A DNA stretch of 64,000 nt from positions 310,001 through 374,000 of the forward strand of contig JAXGGA010000026.1 of the NCBI GenBank assembly GCA_038373865.1, read 5' to 3'. This stretch comes from Uloborus plumipes. Lineage: Eukaryota > Arthropoda > Arachnida > Araneae > Uloboridae. A program made the position numbers and the translations under genes. Under the pieces are notes generated by a model, which saw only the letters and a list, made by a program, of their open reading frames with translations, had not been told where the DNA came from and ran no database searches. Shown piece by piece: positions 49,880-62,664 of the stretch (position 1 is its first letter; the number at the start of each line of letters is the position of its first letter).

Positions 49880-52800
49880 TTAAGAATCATTCCCATGACA
49901 TATTTAAATGAATTATAGTTAATTAACCTGGGAAAAAGCTTTTATTTTAAAATCATATGTTGATTAAAAATGAAATGTGATTTGCCTTGAAACACTTTTG
50001 AACTACTTATTAACTGAATTGATTATTTGTACAACAGAGCTGTACAATTAATGAAGCAAAAAATATTTGCTAATTAACTTTTCCAATGTATTTTAACCAT
50101 ACACGTGTATTAATAGTCAAATGTGCTTCTTTATTAGAAGGATTACAGCATAGTTTTTGATTCCTTAAAATAATTCAGTAGAATGAATATATGCATTTAG
50201 TTCAAAGATATTTTCTAGTTATCGTTTCATGAAAACGTTTTTGTTTGTAACACGTAAATTAGAGTTCTTATGCAGTCAAATGCTTTCTTAATCGCTTTAA
50301 GGTATTTCATTTCGAAACCGATGATCCTCTGAATTGGTCTCGGAAAAAAAGTTAATATAATTATGTTTATGCAAAGTTTTCTTCTTTGAAATTTCTTTTG
50401 GAATTTTACAAAGCAATATCATAAATACTATCTGATATTTCTTCCAGTCAAAAACATTTGGCCAACATCACTTCTAGTTCATTCTATCCATTTCAATAGG
50501 CTTTTTATATAGCAGTACTATACAGTAGAGGTGAACAAAATATTATTCTCCTTCTTTGTTACCAAAATCACTGTAAGAAAACAAGGTTTTTCCAAACAAA
50601 GTCACTATAAGAATTGACATTTTTTTCGTCCAGTGTTGCAACTGCTGTTAAAGCTAAAACTGTCGATTTCTATTTCGGCATTTATTGTGTTTACCGCTAT
50701 TCCGCCACACTTCTTTAAAAGAAGCAGGTTGGGGAAAGAACTTTCGAAGATCTAAAATTTGAAGAATTCTCTTTGAATGGATCAATCTTTTGTTGTGAGA
50801 AAACTTAGAAAAGTTAAGAAGCTCTAAGAAAGAGACGAACCGGAGATAGTTTCATTTTTCAGGTTCTGTGTTTTGATTCGAAATTATTTTCTTTATAAAT
50901 AGCTTTGAAATCCAACAAATTGTGTTACTTTTAGAAGTACTTGAAAATATATCGGTCAATTTTTACATTTGACTTTTCCCCTCTTAATTTCAAATTGCAC
51001 TTAACCATAAATTTACCCCACTCCATCTTATTTACGTGGAAGGAATTTTATTTACCAAATTTAATTAGTGTAATATAGAGCCATTCAGGTATACTTAACT
51101 ATTGCGCAAAATGTTCGCCGATGTGTTTCTGATGAAAAATATAAATTAATGTATTAAACAATGTTTGTCACATTGATATTTTATGGATAAATCGAAATGA
51201 CTTGTCGCGAAATGGAGTTGATTTTCATAATGGATTTTGAATCAACATAGGAACGAAGTTACCCAGCTTCAGAAGTTTTACTGGAACTTCATTTTTTAAA
51301 ACGGCACTGCAAATCCCCAGAAGACATTAGGAAACCATTTAAAGCATTTTGATTCAGAGAACATATTCCATGTTGCATGAATGCGTAATAAAATACGTGT
51401 CTATTATACTTTTTTATAAAGAAAATGAACCAAATTGGTTCTTTTCGGGATATTTGTTGAAATTAGAGCTTTGAAAGACATTTAGAGCAGATTGACGATA
51501 TATTTTAGATCAGCCATCTATGCAAATTGTGTAATCATCGCTTTCTTTGCAACAGTTAGGAAGAGTGATGATATTGCCTTGAGGTGGGAAATGTTTCATA
51601 CGTATTCTTTTACAAAATTATGGGTATCTGGACTTGGATTAGTTCTCGAAGCAGGTTGTGTGATATAGGGATCTAGGTTCTGAGTTAATTCTAAAAAATT
51701 AAAAATAAAAAGTATCATTTATAACAATTTCATTTTTAAAACTATCCGTATTAACAAAATATGATTAGACATAAAGTTGAGCGTGGAAAAACATTTAATA
51801 GCTCTTCCAATCCTCAGAAATGTCATACTAGCAGGAATTGTGTTACAATTCAACGTTTCTCTTTTGCATCTTGAATACCTTTAAAAAGGACTCTTTCCCT
51901 GGACGCGAGAGCTGAATGCCCTCTGGCTGACTGCTGCCACCAAAACTTGTATTTGATTGGGCGTAAACAGCAAAAACTATGGCAAAAACTGATGAAAATA
52001 ATGGGTGCTCCATAAATGTTCTAAAACATTTTGAAGTGTTTCTGTTCTATATAAAGACGTTTTTCGTGAATGGTGTCTTTTTATGATCTCAAAAACAACA
52101 AAGAACGGGGGAAAAAAGCTTAAATGCCACATACACTAAAGACAGCATAATACACGAAAAATAAAAAGAATAATATGCTCTTTAACCTAACTGGTGCAGA
52201 TCCGGAGTCATTTCCTGAATCAAACTGTTATTATTATGTTTTCTAACAAAACATCATCTGTTTTTTCAAATATAAACTTATTTTGGTTTTAAAACATCAC
52301 ATGAGAGTGCATTCAGAGCGAAAAGGTGAGAGAATTATATGTTATGAAACTTGAAATTTCCCTCTTGTAGTTGAGCGCTTCCCGGAAATTTGACTACCCG
52401 AAAGTGCTTTTGTCCCAAATCAGCACGTGCTATTTTGAAAGGACATAAATTTTAAAAACTTCATTGCACATTTCAATAAACATTTTAAAATTATAAATCG
52501 AAGTATTTTTTCAAGAATATAATAAGTATCATCATATTCTCTGAAAAAACTTATTGTTGATAAATTTTATGAAAAAAAACTGCATAAAACTAAAAAAAAA
52601 AAGCACATATTTTTTATAAATCGTGATAAAAAGTTCTAAACATATAAAAAAGCAAATAGCATTTCAAAAATATTTGAAAGTGAGACTAAGAAGTGTTAAT
52701 AGAAGTATGTATTTTTTAGTGACATATTATGTTCCATTTTTGGAACATGGGAGCGAAAATGGTTACATTTACTGACTTGTAATAGTAGGTGATACTGACT

Positions 52801-55800
52801 CAAAATATTAAATAAAAACTAACCCATTCACAGAAACTTCCTGGCCCTAATGAAGTTGACCAGTTTCTTCAATAGAATCAATGAAGCTTACTTTTACGTT
52901 TTTTATACTTACGTTTTTTAATTATTACAATTAATTTTCAACCAGTACACTCGTTTTTCTGATTTTTTTTATTTGACTTACTAATTCTTTATAACTACTT
53001 TTAATCGTTTAAGCAAGATTTTTTTTCACTAAGTTTCCGTCATTTTACTCAACTATTTTTCAAAAGGTAATAGCTGGTAATAATGAGGCTCTTACTTTTG
53101 TCTTATTGAAACCAGAAGGTCAGAAAAAGTTCGATATGCCCTCGAAAAATGCAATCGATTACTCATACTCTGAATTGCATTTAAATTGTGTGTGCTCTAA
53201 CACTCTGCTTTAGTGGAATTAAAGGAGCCATTACGATTGATACAGAAAGTTTCTTTTAAGTTTTGGGACAGTGATTTCAAATTTACGATTTTCGCTTAGG
53301 ATTCAGTGAATTGGCCGTTGATTCTTTCAATTGCAAATTACTTATACTGGGTGAACAACGATGAAAAAAGAAATGATACTAATTTTGTTTTTAACGGAAT
53401 GTAATATGTAACAGAACTGAAAAGTAAAAAAAAAAGGTGCACTGTTATTTTGTTAAACTTTCTATTTTTCTCTAAAATACTGGGGGATGAAAATATTCAT
53501 TTCTGAATATTGCCTTTTATATATTGCTATTGAACGTGCTAATCAAGTTACAACGTACATCGATTCATACAAGATTAGTCCGGGATATATGACCATAATT
53601 CTTTTCAAAAGCCAGTTAGATGACTTGAAGTGCAAGAATAACTTGAAACTGTCCTTAGATTGCCTTTTCAGTTCATAAAGAACAAAATTCGACTTTATCT
53701 ATAAAGATGTACCTAATTTGATACTGGCTAAAAAAATTAAAACGTAACACTTGGTTATCTCATCCGAGTACCAGGGTGGGTGAGCAGATGCGTAATGAAT
53801 GAATGGCCATATACTGTAAAATAGAAGGGGAAGATAGTTTAAAAAAAAAAAAAACAATACTTTAAGTTTTGCGTTTCATAGGCGCAATTCGTTCAAGTTA
53901 ATTTCAAATTATCGTTAAGCTGTGAGCATTCAATCATTAGTATCAACATTTAGAGATACTTTAGAAACTTCAATTTAAACGAAGTTGATGTAATGGCCTT
54001 TTTTTTAATGTATCTTGTGCAACATCAGAAAGAGCCGAAGTTAAAATACGCAATTTATTGATGACTTATGTATACGATGAAATAACATTATGAAAATAAA
54101 TGACTGACTCTTTACACAGTGATTATCTCATTTTTAATAGGCAGCATTTTTAATAACATATGAGTGGATATTATAAATTAAAGCCTTTAAGGCTAATTTA
54201 AACTGTCAGAGCTACGAAATGTATGTTAAAAGCAACTGACCGAAGCTATCGTGCTGAGCAACTGAGTAGCCGAAAAACAACCAAGCCTGTCTAGAGTTGA
54301 CAAAGGAAAGAAAAAGCGAATGAGGCGAAGTGGGGTAGAGAGTTAAAATACAAGCGGCTGTTTGCCTATTCTCTTATTTGAGGTGATCTTATTTATAAAC
54401 GGAAAAAATGAATAAGTTTAAACAAATATCAATATAAAGCGATAAATAAAATTTGAAAAATACTTTAGAGCAATTCGTTACAACTTTGATGGAAATTCAG
54501 TTAATTATAACTACGAGCAAAGTAAGAACAAGCTATACATTTTGTTTTAATTCTCTAAAGTAGATGAATCAATTAAATAAAAAAATCTCAACGTCCTTTT
54601 TTTTCCTCACTACTTTTAAAAGGTCTAAACAAGGTGCATCTTTTACGTCCTTAACACGTAAAAAATCTTGCTGGTAATAATATTTTTTATGAAGTATAAA
54701 TACATGCAATCTTTCAGTACGCGTGAAATCTTGTTACTTATGTTATCACAAAAATTGTTTCTGTATTACAGTTTAAATAAATGTTTTTATGTCGTTAGAC
54801 AAATCAAAGGAAATGAGAACTGAATCAGCATTGGAGTTGAAGCATTAACATTTCTAAGTCAAATATTGTGTCTCGCTGCACTCACTACAAACAAATACCT
54901 TTAATTCTTCAGCCTCAGGGCCGAAAATAGACCATTATGTCTTTGTGTCCTTCATCTTCAATCTCTTTTCACACGACCTCTCTTATTTCCTGTCGAATCA
55001 ATTCAGAAGAGGTCATTAGTATTCGTAAGCTAAAGCAAAGATTTTGTTCTACAAGATGGAGCATATATTTCTCGTAACAAAATTCGTGTTACGTGATTGT
55101 AAATTTCTAGGTAAACGGTATGTAGCATTTCATTCAAACAAAGTCTTAAAAATATATGTATCTTTAAGTAATTGTTACATAATGCAATGAATAATTAAAC
55201 ATGTATGGAATTTTGAATACGTAGCATTGTGCAGTGTTCTTTACTAACTATTACTTTTTAAGCAATTACATAGGAAACTAATAATACTTCAATAAAAAAG
55301 TAGTTTGTTTGTAGAGTTGTTTAAGATAGTTGAATGAAACCTCCCGAAAGCGACCGTAGGATATAATGATTGCGTGCTGGTAGAGAACGTTTTAAATGAT
55401 ATCAATAAAAATCTTACTTGGTTAAAGCATTTTCAGTACTCTTGTAACTACAATCGAGCCCGCTGATGTAGTTGTAAGCAGCTCGTATTCTTTAGGATTA
55501 CAGTTAGGAAATTTATAGAGAAAACCCTGTATGATTGATGCACGGTTAAGTTAGAACAAGGGACTTTATTTCCGAGTTCGTACTATGTGCCCAGAACTGA
55601 GTATTGATACTAATTTAACCTATGTAAAAGATAACCTGAGTTTTTAGTTTGAGATCAATGTGTAACCAATCGTTTTCTGTGTTTTTTTTTTTTTTTAATG
55701 GTTTTCTTTCACTTGTCGTATAGGATACTTATACCATATTAAACAGGATACTACTGTGTTTTTCAAATGAGCGGCATAGATTCACCTAATAAAGTTGCTT

Positions 55801-55864
55801 ATTTCAGTGCTTTTTGGGTTAACGGAAAGGCGTTGTTTGTGTTAAATTGATAACGTGTAATAAT
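49880..55864. other. Unassigned AT-rich DNA, 6 kb
   Basis: I see no coding frame, TIR pair or tandem repeat that I can support. The 63-codon frame at 53487-53678 is not recognised. This is the longest repeat-poor stretch in the window and could be host intergenic or intronic DNA. Confidence 0.5.
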
Positions 55865-55873
55865 TAAACAGTT

Positions 55874-56165
55874 GCCGGCCACCTTGTCTAGTGGTCAGCG
55901 CAGTCTGCCATGGATGGTGTGGCCCCGGGTTCGAGTCCCGGCTTGGGCATGGATATGCTTTCTCTCTCCTGTCCGTGTCCCTTCTATGTGTTGTTGTGTG
56001 AAAGGTTGCCTACCCTATAAACGGGTACCTATGGCATACGTGTACTGTGGAAGTCGGACTTCCCACCAAATTACGGTATAGTTGGAAAAGTGAAGCAGCG
56101 CACCTCAAATTGCCAGCCTGGCTGGCACACGACAAAATAATAATAATAATAATAAATAAATAAAA
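55874..56165 (+). mobile_element. tRNA-derived SINE with 9-bp target duplication
   Basis: The head carries pol III promoter boxes. A body of about 200 bp follows, and the tail is made of AAT then AAAT repeats (about 56135-56165). TAAACAGTT occurs directly before (55865-55873) and after (56166-56174), a target-site duplication. The head resembles a tRNA but is imperfect in the acceptor stem and anticodon arm and runs on into the body, so it is not a working tRNA. The 69-codon frame across it is incidental. Confidence 0.9.
55889..55938 (+). promoter_or_regulatory. Internal pol III promoter (A and B boxes) of the SINE
   Basis: TAGTGGTCAGCG (55889-55900) matches an A box and GGTTCGAGTCC (55928-55938) an almost canonical B box, 27 bases apart. 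Both are in the tRNA-like head. Confidence 0.85.
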
Positions 56166-56174
56166 TAAACAGTT

Positions 56175-57849
56175 ACATTTTAAAGTGTTTTGTTTTTTAC
56201 TACATTGCTTAAAAATTTAGAAGAAAAAAATATCAAAGGAAGATAAATCTTCTTGGGATATTTGAAAGAACGTACCAGGATGAAGACAGCCGTAAATGAT
56301 TGTTTTTCCTGTTATTCAGAGTCATTTATCTTCCAACGCAAATTAAATCTCGGGCTAAATTTTGTGCGAGACATCTTTAACAACCTAGTCTTAAAAACTT
56401 ATTTTCGTTTCTTATTACGTCAGCATTACAACTTCTGAAGTATCACCCACTTCAGAAATACTTAGTACAGTTAAAAAAAGGTTTAATGATTTTTAGGGAA
56501 AAATATACATATTACCGAATGTGGTAAAATTTTTCATTTGATACAGAAACAGTAATCTCATGAAACTGTATATTGGTACTTAACATTAATAACACAGGTT
56601 ACAAAAAGCAAATTAAAAAACCTAACAAAAATCAAACTTTCGGTGCAACTCGGATTATTATTTTAATTTGTGAACCACCAGCAACAGTTAAATATATCCA
56701 ATGTGTTGTGCGTGAAAAATGAATAAAGTTATTATTTTTAATTTCGTGCTTACTTGTAAAATTCCAAAAACCAGCCGTGTAATTTACATTCACGTATGTA
56801 CTATTATTAAACACTTATGATATTAAATGATGTAATGTTTGTAATTCGAGTGTGCGCAAAATGCATTTTAGTGATTTGTGTTAAAATAATATTACTTGTG
56901 CCGTGTAAGAAATTATTTTTCAAAAAATGTTAGCCAAATAAATAACATTTTCTATGTCCGTATTATTTTAAGGTTTTGTGCAAGCACTGAGATAAAATAG
57001 CAGTTCCTTTGATTCAATGTTATAACATTGCATAAATGTTATAACACCATTTTTAAACATTGCTATCTTATTACTTTTTGAACTTGTATACAATAACTGC
57101 GAAAATTAACTGGGACAAATTATCCACAAATGTTTATCGACATAAAGGCTTACTTGTTTCAAAACAGTATCAAATGAATTTGTGTTTGAAAACTACTGTC
57201 CTTTCTTGAACAAGAAAAACTATTTAACACATTTTCATTTATGAGCTACTAAATAAATTTTCATCTGCCAAATATACAAAATATCTTTCTTTCCAAATTA
57301 TATGTTTCGAACGACATGAGAAATAAATTGCTTTCAAGCTTATTCAGGTAAATACAAGATATAACATTTTCCCCTTTTTCAAAATTACCATACATGAAAA
57401 TAAAAAGCAACAGAATAAAATCAGACACATGATTCAGTGCATTTTCCTTTTAAGGAATGAATGCATTTATAATTAACAAACACACAGTTTCGCGTCTTAG
57501 CTTTAATCAGAAAATGTTAACTTCTAAATAAATGTGAGCAATTATTACTCTGAGGAATGTCTCGAATTGATATGAGGAGCATCAACGCAAAGTATTTCTA
57601 TTAAGTTTAACTTTGGCTCTAAAAGAACAGCTTTAATTAACTTGTGGAAAAAAGAGTTTTGTTCGGTCGGTGAAATTACTGAGTTTATTTTTAATAGAAT
57701 CAAATTCATGCCTTGATTCCTCATCAATTGTAATTTAAAAAAGAAACAAATATGACATTTTTTTTATTTTTACACTCTAAACGTATATATATAAACGTAC
57801 CCACTAGGGTGAAAAAAATGAATTTTTAATTTTCGGAAGCGGGTATCTT
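56175..57849. other. Unassigned AT-rich DNA
   Basis: No gene is recognised. At about 57805 a TAGGGTGAAAAAAATGAA phrase resembles the start of the block at 43818, but no partner end is seen. Confidence 0.5.
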
Positions 57850-59260
57850 TTAACTATTGTATAGGAGGTCTAATGACAATTCTGTGAAATGTTTCATTTT
57901 TGCTGCGTCATGAGAGCACACATTTACAATTCTTAGATAATACTTTAAGCGTTTAATCGTTTCTTCCTCTCGTAGATTGGTAATGCATTTCTGACAAACA
58001 TCCTCATTTTTTCTAATATTCTTCTTTTCTTGTGAATACATACCAATTTTGAAGAGCTTGTGATCATTTTGACAGTTATTTCAACTACTTGAGTCTGTGA
58101 TGGAAGTTCAAAAAGAGTGGCTTTAAAATTTATATTTTGATTTTCAGCTTCCAGTAATCTTGGTTAATCCTGTGTTGTTAAATGGCAAATAAAATGTGGC
58201 TCTGTAACTTCCCTATCATGCAAAAAAAAATCATATACATGTATTTTAATGCTCCAAAGTCGATTTTTAGGATCTGAAGCGTTCTCACTTGTTTGCTGGT
58301 TTGTGATGCTGATAATACGTCCAGCTTCTTTTTATGCTCTTTCTTATAAACCAACATGGGTAGCAGCATGTTTTCACGGTGCAAAGTATACCTTGTTTTG
58401 AATCGATTTGAATGCAATTTTCTACTTTTCCCCGGAGAGATAAGTTTACGTTTTATAATCTCTCTTAAGTTCGTAGCTCTATTGGTCCTATTCGGATTGC
58501 ACCTTATCATGAAGCAGCCAGGAGCATACACTTTTCGAACGAATAATGCGAGCTCCTTTAAAATTTATGTTAGAGTAGTAGTACCGTAAAGTCGAGTGAC
58601 TTGGACCCACAAGGGGGTTACTTGAGCCCACAGAAAAATGATAAAATCTGGGTTTGGTACTAGCGTTAGAGACTGCAGAGTGCTTCTACCTAGCGGAGAA
58701 ACGAGGAACTACGTGCAAGTCTTCAACTATAAGTACCAAACCCAGATTTTATCATTTTACTGTAATGGGCTCAAGTAACCCCCTAGGGTCCAAGTAACCC
58801 GACTTTACGGTACCTACAGTCTTAACATTAAATTTGGTGTAGTCATCCATCTGGCGTCGAAGCTGGCATTCCTGGTCTTCTGTTGTAAAGCTCTTGGGAT
58901 ATCTTTTCAGTCAAAACTGCCGTGCACTTATCATAAAGAGTTGCTCAGTATCAAATTATTTTTATCGCCACGATCGATCTGATCAATGACAAACTCTGCG
59001 CTTAAACTGATCTGATTTGAAAGTATGAAATGTGCCAACAATCTTGACAAATACGTTCGGTAAATAAGGAGATCCATCTCACCTTTCCATAAAGAGCCTT
59101 AAAAGAAGATTACTCCAATGCAATTGGCCAATGACCCACTGCAGAGGTTTACCAAGTTTTTCTTCCAGTTTCCTTATAACATATTCGCACTTACAATGCT
59201 GTGTTTGTAATGCATTCACCAAAATCAGTACAAACAATATCGACACACAGAGACAATATA
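57850..59260 (-). pseudogene. Decayed member of an uncharacterised arthropod repeat-encoded protein family
   Basis: On the minus strand, pieces appear in the following order. VIRKLEEKLGKPLQWVIGQL lies near 59130, followed by LHWSNLLLRLF and, after a stop, DGSPYLPN. KVYAPGCFMIRCNP lies near 58520, followed by a piece with HRENMLLPML and VRTLQILKIDFGA. A further piece is at 57850-58041. I remember a large family with the order LGKPLQW..C.LH.NELPLRHLF, then YAP.WF.IK..P, then HPEN.LLAM. It is abundant in arthropod genomes and usually annotated only as uncharacterised. This is memory, not a search result. Stops, frameshifts and a palindromic MITE (58584-58810) break the copy. No function can be given. 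Confidence 0.55.
58584..58810. mobile_element. Palindromic MITE, 227 bp, TA flanks
   Basis: The left arm starts CCGTAAAGTCGAGTGACTTG and the right arm is its near-perfect reverse complement over about 80 bp. About 65 bp of loop lie between. TA is present at both sides (58582-58583 and 58811-58812). It interrupts the pseudogene on the minus strand. It has no coding capacity. Confidence 0.92.
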
Positions 59261-59302
59261 ACTGTTATTGACTTATCTAAAAATGGAAATGTTTGCTCTC
59301 AG

Positions 59303-59403
59303 TGGTTTAAAGGAAGTGGAGCACAGGGGAGAAGTGCAGCCACCTCCTCGTGGTGAGTTCCAAGTGGCACCGCCTGAGCAAGCGAAGAGTTGCACAATGC
59401 AAG
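59303..59403 (+). other. Candidate internal coding exon
   Basis: This 101-base block is clearly richer in G and C than its surroundings. It is preceded by TTTGCTCTCAG (acceptor-like) and followed by GTAAAA after CAAG (donor-like). In phase 2 it is open and reads GLKEVEHRGEVQPPPRGEFQ, then VAPPEQAKSCTMQ. I recognise no domain. It could be an exon of a host gene with large introns, or a chance patch or part of the decayed neighbour. The evidence is composition and splice-like borders only. Confidence 0.3.
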
Positions 59404-59748
59404 GTAAAAACAAAAGGCATCAATTATTTATGCAATGTTGAAAATATTGGAACTTTCGGGAAATTTTATGAAGTTGGGCGTAATGCAGAGACTGAAATCA
59501 TAATCCGAAATGTTCTTTAAAAAACTATTGCATATTTTGGACCTTTTTCTGCCATTTGATAACCACCCGTCCCTAGTTTCTTTCATTTTCATAACTTTAA
59601 AAACAATAATTGAAAAATCTAAAAAAAAAAATGTTTAAAATTATAAGTCAAATGAGCAGGCTCAAGATGACACAAAAATGGAATATTTGACAGAATTGTT
59701 ATTAACCCTCATACATAGTAAATGAATTTTACCCGTTTTTGAATACAG

Positions 59749-59749
<1 letters not shown>

Positions 59750-59803
<54 letters not shown>
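59750..59803. repeat. (TA)n microsatellite with palindromic borders
   Basis: About 54 bp of TA, bordered by AGCT-TATA on the left and TATA-AGCT on the right. Confidence 0.95.
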
Positions 59804-59804
<1 letters not shown>

Positions 59805-61364
59805 CTGTCTGTCGCACTATACATGGGAACTAATGGATGCAAAGCAGGTCGTAAATTTATTACACAAAGATGACAAGGATGATTTTAGAAAACACTTTTT
59901 AAAAAAAGTTTAAAACGATTATTTAAAGTGATGACAAATAGCTGTAATACGCGCGTCACAATGATAACGCAACGATGGATGAAAGCTTGTCAGAATAACG
60001 CGTTGTTGCATCGATCGGAGACTTGTCATTGCAACGCAAAAATTACAACTGCAGCTGTATTACACCTGCTTTGATCCCTTCTTAAAAACTAAAATTTAGT
60101 CTAAAATCGTATTCGAAATAATTTATGATTATTTGTTACCTGTTTCGCATCTTAAATGTCTGGCTTTGTGTGAATGAAGCGCGCTGCGTTGCTTTTACGA
60201 CCATATGTTCCTTAGTGATTTTTGTTTGCTTTCGAGGAGTGCTCCACCGAGATGCATTTAAAAAAACTAAAAAAAAAAGATGCTTTTTCAAAAAAAAATT
60301 TCTGTGTTTTATTGCGTATTTTGAACCAATTTAGTCAATTGAAGCAATTATCAAGTTAAAAATAAATTATTTAAAAATGATTTGGAATGTTTGAAGAAAA
60401 GTGCTCTAATATTCACATGCAGCAATGTCAAATAGAGCACCTAATGAAATTTAAAGTAATGTTGACGGTTGCCAAAAATAGTTGGAAATTACATGGGATT
60501 TTCTTTTCACTTTTCGGTGTAGAACTAACGACTTCATGAGTACAGCAAAGAATGGCAAGTCAAATCGAAATAAAAGGAAATCCTTTACGTTAAAAGTGCT
60601 CAAAATTCAGAGGAAACTGAACGAAAAGACGTTTAAAAACAAAAGGGTGGATAATTCCAATATATTGTCTCATTTGATTAGCAGTTGTTATTATTACTCA
60701 CCTGGATTTTCTATTTGCGTGTTCAAAACGGTTATTTTCATGAGTCAACTTTTCAAGAATCTGGAAAGTTTGTTGAAAAGTTTATATAATTGAGTGTCTG
60801 GAATTCTTTCCTGAATTTTTCCCAGACCTACGATTCCAAATTATTTTACTATGCATTCTATAAATCGCAATCTCAATCATTGAAAATTTACCCAATTTTA
60901 AGTTTAATTCTTATTCACTGTTTTATATAAAGTCATTGTGTCTTTGAAGGAATTTCTGAGGAGGAATGTACATTGTGCATCCTGTCTTTATGAAACAATT
61001 TATCGTCCTTTGTTTTAGAAAAAATATCTAAAGCTGGCTTAGAAATTTGTATTTAATTTCTTGCGATTTTTTCCAAACAAACAATAATCTGAATGTAATT
61101 CAAAATATTATGGCTTCTTCAAAATAATTGTAATCAAAACTACACACGTCAAACTCAATCTGAATTGGAAAAAAAATCTTTTTTTTTTTTTTTTCATTCT
61201 CTACAGTAAATGTAAAATGTTTTTTTAAGAAAAAAAAAATTACAAATATTGCGAATTTATTTTGTAATGTTGAAATCATAAAATAAGGGGAAAACAATAT
61301 GTTCAATATGTAACAAAGCCGTCTCATTTCACACAAAATGCTGGATTTAAATTGTTCAACGTAA
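59804..61364. other. Unassigned DNA
   Basis: No gene is recognised. The 103-codon frame at 60482-60793 is lysine- and serine-rich with no known domain. A short less AT-rich patch lies at about 59945-60070. Confidence 0.5.
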
Positions 61365-61366
61365 TA

Positions 61367-62662
61367 CACTGTTAAAAACAATTAGGGGAGCACATGGTTT
61401 TAACAAAATTACGCAAAGATGAATACCAATAAGTAACATAAAATGAATCGTCTATAATTTAAAGCCTACCAGGAAACGGAAGAAGAATATTTTATGTGCA
61501 AATTAAAGTTAATGACGTCAAAAGCCAGAAAAAGGAGATAAGTGCAGAGATCAGGATGTTGCAGAAACGCCCGTTTTATTGCCGCAACTGTGAAATTCGA
61601 TTGCACAGTAGTTTTTTTAACAGCCCGTCGAAACAGAATAGAGAATGCTACGAATCTGTAAAGACAGTTGCTCTTGGCAATAGGACGAAGGTTGTCCAGT
61701 CACGTACGTAATCGGCTTCATGAGGGAGGGCTCCGTGCACGTAGGACAATGGGCTGCATTTCGTTGATTCCAAGCCAACGTGTGGCCCGAAGAAGATGGG
61801 CTGCTGAACAGCAAGATCGGGAGCAACACGATTGGAGCCAAGTGCTGTTTACAGACGAGTCTCGATTGACTCTGGAGAGTGAAACCGGACATGTTCTGGT
61901 ATGAAGGGACAGTTGCACTCGAAATTCGTTCGTGAAAGGTCACATAACAGACGAGCTGGTTGGATGGTATAAAGTGGAATAAGCATGAGCGGACGTACGG
62001 ATCTGTATATCATTTGGAATGGCACTTTGACGGGACGAAGGCATGCAGATGAAATACTGAGACCTCATGTCATCCCTTACGCTGGAGCTCTTAGAGATTC
62101 CTTTGTTTTGAAGGACAATATTGCTCGACGGCAGAGAGCTCGTCTTATGGAGAGCATGCTTGAAGCTGAAAAAAAACAGCGTATGAAATGGCCAGCGTGT
62201 TCTACTGACCTGAATCCAATCAATCATGTTTGGGACATGCTCGGAGGATGCATTGCTGCTCGACCAAGGTCGCCTGTAACTGTCCGAAACTTGGAGATTG
62301 CACTTCTTGAGGAGTGGAACAGTATTCCCCAAAGTTAGATCGATAACTTTATTGTATCCATGCCAAACAGGTGTACAGCAGTCTTAGCTGTTCAAGGAGA
62401 CCACATGCCTTGTTAAAACTCATGCATCATGTCTAAACAGTACCTCTTCTTCATCTTTTACAGGTAACCAAATTGTTGCCTTAAATCACCTTTTCATGTT
62501 TTTCCCACATTTTCAAAGAATTAAAGAATTCCGAAGATTTTAGGTTTTTTTTTCTGCATTGCGCATTGATACGCGTGTACTATCCATTACATGCCAATCT
62601 CTGGCTGTCTTGCACGGTTTTCTTTACTTTTTTGCTTGCTCCCCTAATTGTTTTGAGCAGTG
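61367..62662 (+). mobile_element. Tc1-like element, 1.3 kb, decayed
   Basis: The left end CACTGTTAAAAACAATTAGG pairs with the complement of CACTGCTCAAAACAATTAGG, and the match continues through GGAGCA. TA flanks both sides (61365-61366 and 62663-62664). A broken transposase lies inside. Confidence 0.9.
61617..62416 (+). pseudogene. Tc1-like transposase, degraded
   Basis: The readable parts are an end of the DNA-binding region (VRNRLHEGGLRARRTMGCIS), RVARRRWAAEQQ and the first catalytic motif VLFTDESRLTL. A stop at 61902-61904 and a second break at 61979-61981 follow. The next parts are GTLTGRRHADEILRPHVIP, FVLKDNIARRQRARL (second D kept, flanking residues altered) and DLNPINHVWDML. In the last, the third acidic residue E has become N. 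Another stop at 62336-62338 precedes the terminal VSMPNRCTAVLAVQGDHMPC. The copy is dead by several independent changes. Confidence 0.88.
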
Positions 62663-62664
62663 TA

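Noticed and set aside
55874..55950. A functional tRNA gene
   Set aside because: A and B boxes are present, but the acceptor and anticodon arms do not fold well and the transcript continues into a SINE body with target duplications.
60482..60793. 103-codon frame
   Set aside because: Composition follows local AT content, with no domain, no splice context and no repeat relationship.
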